In this document: positions 4,850 to 7,458 of the stretch, piece by piece
How positions within the stretch are numbered: position 1 is the stretch's first letter
Layout of the letters: every line of letters starts with the position of its first letter
Assembly (NCBI GenBank): GCA_021812265.1
Contig: JAKAOI010000102.1
Location: forward strand, 1 to 7,458
DNA: 7,458 nt
From: Chloroflexota bacterium
GTDB taxonomy: Bacteria > Chloroflexota > Ktedonobacteria > Ktedonobacterales > JACDGC01
Direction of reading: 5' to 3'
Notes under the pieces: model-generated
What the model was told of the DNA's origin: nothing
What the model saw: the letters and a program-made list of their open reading frames with translations, nothing else
Databases searched by the model: none
Program-made: the position numbers and the translations under genes

Positions 4850-5743
4850 ATGAATTTTAGTAAATTTCGGCTCGACGCTCCCGCTAAGGTAAATCTGAAA
4901 GATTTTGATGCGTCTGAAACCCTGAAAATGAGTGAGGAAGACGTTCAGCGGCAAATGCCCGACCTTGAAAAACGTTTGCAGCAATTGCAAGAACTTCTCT
5001 ACGCTTCCGCCAAACATAGCGTGCTTATTGCGCTGCAAGGACTGGATACAGCAGGTAAAGATGGCGTTATCAAACATGTTATGTCTTCTGTTAACCCCGC
5101 GGGTTGTGTGGTTACAGGATTTAAAGCCCCCACACAAGAGGAATCGGCGCACGATTTTTTGTGGCGCATTCATAAACACACTCCCGCGAAAGGGATGATT
5201 GCCATTTTTAACCGTTCGCACTATGAAGATGTTTTAGCTGCGCGCGTACACCACTTGGTCCCCGCTGAAGTTTGGAAAGAACGCTTTGAGCAAATCAATG
5301 AATTTGAACAGCTGCTTGCCTCTCAACCGGTGATTATCGTGAAATTTTATCTGAATGTTTCAAAATCGGTTCAGGCGCAGCGGCTTATGGATCGCGAAAA
5401 TGACGCCAATAAATCTTGGAAGCTTTCGCTGACAGATTGGAAAGAACGCGAGTATTGGAAAGAATATCGCAAAGCGTATGAAGATGTTTTAAGCAAATGC
5501 AGCCACAAAAACGCTCCTTGGTATGTTATCCCTTCAGATAAAAAATGGTTTCGCAATTATGTCACCGCCGCAATTTTGGTGGAAATATTAGAGCAATATG
5601 AGAAAAATTGGAAGGAGGGCCTAGAAGAAAGAGGCAAGATTGCTCTGGAAGCCATTCGCAAGGAGCGCCAAGCCGGAACATTGAATGGCGATAAACATGA
5701 ACACACCGAGCCGCAATTACCGGAAAACCAAACAGACCATTAA
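4850..5743 (+). CDS. ppk2: Polyphosphate kinase 2 family polyphosphate:nucleotide phosphotransferase (class III-like)
   Basis: This 297-residue cytoplasmic protein has the normal length for a one-domain PPK2. The ATG at 4850 follows AGGA (4839-4842) by 7 nt. Visible motifs are the Walker A loop GLDTAGKD (64-71), the Walker B region FNRSHYED (120-127), and the lid region beginning RENDANKSWKLSLTDW (182-197) with its conserved R, K and W residues. Family knowledge: PPK2 enzymes transfer phosphate from inorganic polyphosphate to nucleotides, and the FNRSHYEDVL-type Walker B goes with the group that phosphorylates AMP and ADP (class III), in contrast to ADP- or AMP-only classes. Regenerating ATP from polyphosphate is therefore the likely role. 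The N-terminal 55 residues form a charged helical extension, and the last ~20 residues are polar and His/Glu-rich, probably disordered. Transketolase starts 58 nt downstream. The family is secure; the substrate class is inferred. Confidence 0.9.
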   Translation: MNFSKFRLDAPAKVNLKDFDASETLKMSEEDVQRQMPDLEKRLQQLQELLYASAKHSVLIALQGLDTAGKDGVIKHVMSSVNPAGCVVTGFKAPTQEESAHDFLWRIHKHTPAKGMIAIFNRSHYEDVLAARVHHLVPAEVWKERFEQINEFEQLLASQPVIIVKFYLNVSKSVQAQRLMDRENDANKSWKLSLTDWKEREYWKEYRKAYEDVLSKCSHKNAPWYVIPSDKKWFRNYVTAAILVEILEQYEKNWKEGLEERGKIALEAIRKERQAGTLNGDKHEHTEPQLPENQTDH

Positions 5744-5757
5744 GTTTGTAGTATTCA

Positions 5758-5763
5758 TATAAT
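5758..5763 (+). promoter_or_regulatory. Candidate -10 box for transketolase
   Basis: A perfect TATAAT lies in the ppk2-tkt spacer, but no -35-like sequence is found at 16-18 nt. The predicted start, near 5770, falls within the adjacent inverted repeat (5762-5783). tkt may have its own promoter in addition to read-through from ppk2. Confidence 0.35.
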
Positions 5764-5783
5764 GAGGAATTAATAGTCCTCAT
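5762..5783. repeat. Inverted repeat ATGAGGA-N8-TCCTCAT
   Basis: Perfect 7-bp arms at 5762-5768 and 5777-5783 surround an AT-rich 8-nt loop. The repeat overlaps the end of the candidate -10 box and ends 4 nt before the transketolase Shine-Dalgarno. No T-run follows, so an operator or 5' hairpin fits better than a terminator. Confidence 0.45.
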
Positions 5784-5787
5784 CTGT

Positions 5788-5794
5788 AAAGGAG
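5788..5794 (+). promoter_or_regulatory. Shine-Dalgarno AAAGGAG that favours a TTG start for transketolase
   Basis: This strong site is 7 nt before TTG (5802-5804) but 13 nt before the next in-frame ATG (5808-5810). Spacing favours the TTG codon; conservation cannot decide because only two residues differ. Confidence 0.6.
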
Positions 5795-5801
5795 ACAAAG
5801 T

Positions 5802-7457
5802 TTGACAATGTATCAGAACGCGCTGTCGCTAGATGAATTATGCGCTAACACTATCCGCACATTATCAATAGACGCGGTGCAAAAAGCAAATTCGGGGCAC
5901 CCCGGCGCCCCACTCGGCCTTGCCGACGCCGCATATGTGCTGTGGACGAAATATTTAAAGCATAACCCGCAAAATCCCCGCTGGGTAGACAGAGATCGCT
6001 TTGTGTTGTCTGCCGGGCATGCGTCTATGCTTTTATATAGTTTGTTATATCTTACCGGTTATGGCCTGACACTCGATGACCTTAAAAATTTCCGTCAGTG
6101 GGAAAGCCTTACTCCCGGTCATCCCGAATATCCGCTTACCCCAGGTGTTGAAATGACTACCGGACCGCTTGGGCAAGGTATCAGCACTGCTGTGGGTATG
6201 GCTTTAGCGGAAGCGCACCTTGCGGCAAAGTTTAACCGTGACGGCTTTCCTATAGCCAATCACTATACATATGTTATCGCCAGTGACGGCGATATTATGG
6301 AAGGTATTTCTCACGAAGCTTGTGCGCTGGCCGGCCACCTGAAGCTTGGAAAATTGATCGTGTTATATGACAGCAACTCTGTCATTCTTTCCGGTCCGGC
6401 GCAGCAAGCTTTTTCAGAGGACGCCGCGGCGCGCTATGCCGCTTATGGCTGGCATATTCAGGTTATTGATGGTATGAATCAAGCTGAAGTCGCTGCGGCA
6501 ATAGAGGCGGCGCAAGCTGCGCAAGATAAGCCATCACTTATTGTTGCGCGCACACATATCGGCTATGGCAGCCCCAATAAGCACGACTCTTATCAGGCGC
6601 ATGGCGAGCCGCTTGGCGCTGAAGAGGTGAAATTAACGAAAGAAGCTCTTGGTTGGCCAACTACAGATGCGTTTTACGTCCCGCAAGACGCGCTGGAGCA
6701 TATGCGGTCTGCAGTCGCTAAAGGCGCACAGGCTGAAGCGGAATGGACCAGCTTGTTCCACGCATACGCGCAGGTATATCCTGAATTGGCGCAGGAATGG
6801 GCGTCAGCCATCAGCGGCGCGCTGCCTGAAGGATACGACGCAGATGTTCCCGTTTGGACTCCTGAAGATAGTAAGGGTGAAATGGCCACACGTGAAGCTT
6901 CCGGCAAAGTGTTAAACGCTATTGCGCCAAAACTGCCGGTGTTGCTTGGCGGATCCGCCGATTTGGCTCCGTCCAATAAAACAATGCTGACAAATGAGCC
7001 GCTGCTGGAAGCCGAGAACTATGCAGCCCGCAATATGAATTTTGGAATCCGTGAACATGGCATGGGCGCTATTATGAACGGTATGGCGCTGCATAGGGGG
7101 GTTATTCCCTTTGGCGGCACATTCCTTATTTTCTCTGATTATATGCGTCCGACTATTCGCCTTGCTGCGCTTATGGGACTGCGGGTTATTTATGTGTTTA
7201 CGCACGACAGTATCGGTTTGGGTGAAGACGGCCCAACACATCAGCCGGTAGAGCAGCTGGCCGCCTTGCGCGCTATTCCCAATCTCACAGTGTTCCGCCC
7301 CTCCGACGCCAACGAAACCGCTTATGCGTGGCGCTATGCGCTGGCTAACGCCAACGGCCCAACGGCAATTGCGCTTTCGCGGCAAAATCTGCCGATTTTC
7401 GATCGCACAAAATTTGCCGCCGCCGTCAATACGGAAAAAGGCGCATATGTGCTTTAG
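5802..7457 (+). CDS. tkt: Transketolase, lacking its C-terminal domain (in-frame TAG at the window edge)
   Basis: The frame gives 551 residues, against about 660 for bacterial transketolases. It covers the thiamine-diphosphate-binding domain (about 10-330) and the pyrimidine-binding domain (about 355-525). Visible features are SGHPGAPLG (31-39), [11 protein letters not shown] (70-80), the cofactor motif SDGDIMEG (161-168) with metal ligands D162 and N192, H268 in QAHGEPLG, R417-E418 in FGIREHG (E418 the catalytic glutamate), and [18 protein letters not shown] (468-485). The enzyme moves two-carbon ketol units between sugar phosphates in the non-oxidative pentose phosphate or Calvin pathway, in the cytoplasm. 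SDGD in place of the E. coli GDGC is, as far as I recall, common in other phyla and not a defect. TAG at 7455-7457 follows KGAYVL, the point where homologues continue into the C-terminal domain. With only one more base in the window, nonsense mutation, contig-end error and recoding cannot be told apart. Confidence 0.9.
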   Translation: MTMYQNALSLDELCANTIRTLSIDAVQKANSGHPGAPLGLADAAYVLWTKYLKHNPQNPRWVDRDRFVLSAGHASMLLYSLLYLTGYGLTLDDLKNFRQWESLTPGHPEYPLTPGVEMTTGPLGQGISTAVGMALAEAHLAAKFNRDGFPIANHYTYVIASDGDIMEGISHEACALAGHLKLGKLIVLYDSNSVILSGPAQQAFSEDAAARYAAYGWHIQVIDGMNQAEVAAAIEAAQAAQDKPSLIVARTHIGYGSPNKHDSYQAHGEPLGAEEVKLTKEALGWPTTDAFYVPQDALEHMRSAVAKGAQAEAEWTSLFHAYAQVYPELAQEWASAISGALPEGYDADVPVWTPEDSKGEMATREASGKVLNAIAPKLPVLLGGSADLAPSNKTMLTNEPLLEAENYAARNMNFGIREHGMGAIMNGMALHRGVIPFGGTFLIFSDYMRPTIRLAALMGLRVIYVFTHDSIGLGEDGPTHQPVEQLAALRAIPNLTVFRPSDANETAYAWRYALANANGPTAIALSRQNLPIFDRTKFAAAVNTEKGAYVL

Positions 7458-7458
7458 A

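Noticed and set aside
6912..7385. Minus-strand frame of 157 codons opposite transketolase
   Set aside because: It is antisense to a strongly conserved coding region and its translation has no recognisable family; this is a shadow of tkt.
1..7458. CRISPR array, tRNA or insertion sequence
   Set aside because: No regularly spaced direct repeats, no T-loop-like GTTCGA with a matching acceptor stem, and no transposase motif or paired terminal repeats were found.

Overview
The window reads as bacterial chromosome from an organism that is not an obvious close relative of the usual model species. The standard genetic code fits, Shine-Dalgarno sites are of the GGAGG/AGGAG type, and base composition is mid-range (about 46-47% GC by eye), with a much AT-richer gap around 950-1130. 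The protein types (a membrane-anchored Asp-box protein, free-standing DUF59, Mrp lacking the CxxC pair, a polyphosphate kinase of the FNRSHYED type, a transketolase with an SDGD motif) suggest a non-proteobacterial lineage. A Chloroflexota- or Deinococcota-like bacterium is a guess that cannot be settled from one fragment. No tRNA, rRNA, CRISPR array, transposase or phage gene was seen.

Layout. Positions 1-874 (minus) hold the 5' part of a gene for a membrane-anchored exported protein with three Asp-box (BNR/sialidase-type) repeats. It is cut by the window edge. A 468-bp divergent, AT-rich gap follows, with a strong extended -10 promoter at 1231-1239 reading right. All other genes are on the plus strand: a DUF59/SufT-like protein (1343-1663) and an Mrp/NBP35-type P-loop ATPase with an N-terminal DUF1858 domain (1792-2817); a 524-bp gap with inverted repeats and a candidate promoter; bioY (3342-3944) and a CPBP-family intramembrane protease homologue (3965-4618); a 231-bp gap dense in overlapping inverted repeats; a class III-like PPK2 (4850-5743); and transketolase (5802 to the right edge), where an in-frame TAG appears two codons from the edge and cuts off the expected C-terminal domain.

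Functional logic. DUF59 plus Mrp is a recognisable Fe-S cluster assembly or carrier pair. In many bacteria the two domains form one polypeptide; here DUF59 is a separate gene and a CxxC-bearing DUF1858 domain sits at the Mrp N-terminus, while the usual C-terminal CxxC of Mrp is absent. BioY is the substrate-binding subunit of an ECF biotin transporter. No EcfA/EcfT genes are visible, so it either works alone or borrows a shared module. PPK2 (nucleotide phosphorylation from polyphosphate) and transketolase (pentose phosphate pathway) are central metabolic genes.

Most of this window is ordinary housekeeping content. I do not see a clearly new defence, mobile or biosynthetic system. The points most worth a second look are the rearranged DUF59/DUF1858/Mrp module, the leaders before DUF59 and ppk2 that offer mutually exclusive stems, the TAG inside transketolase, and over-represented short palindromes (CAATTG, GGCGCC).
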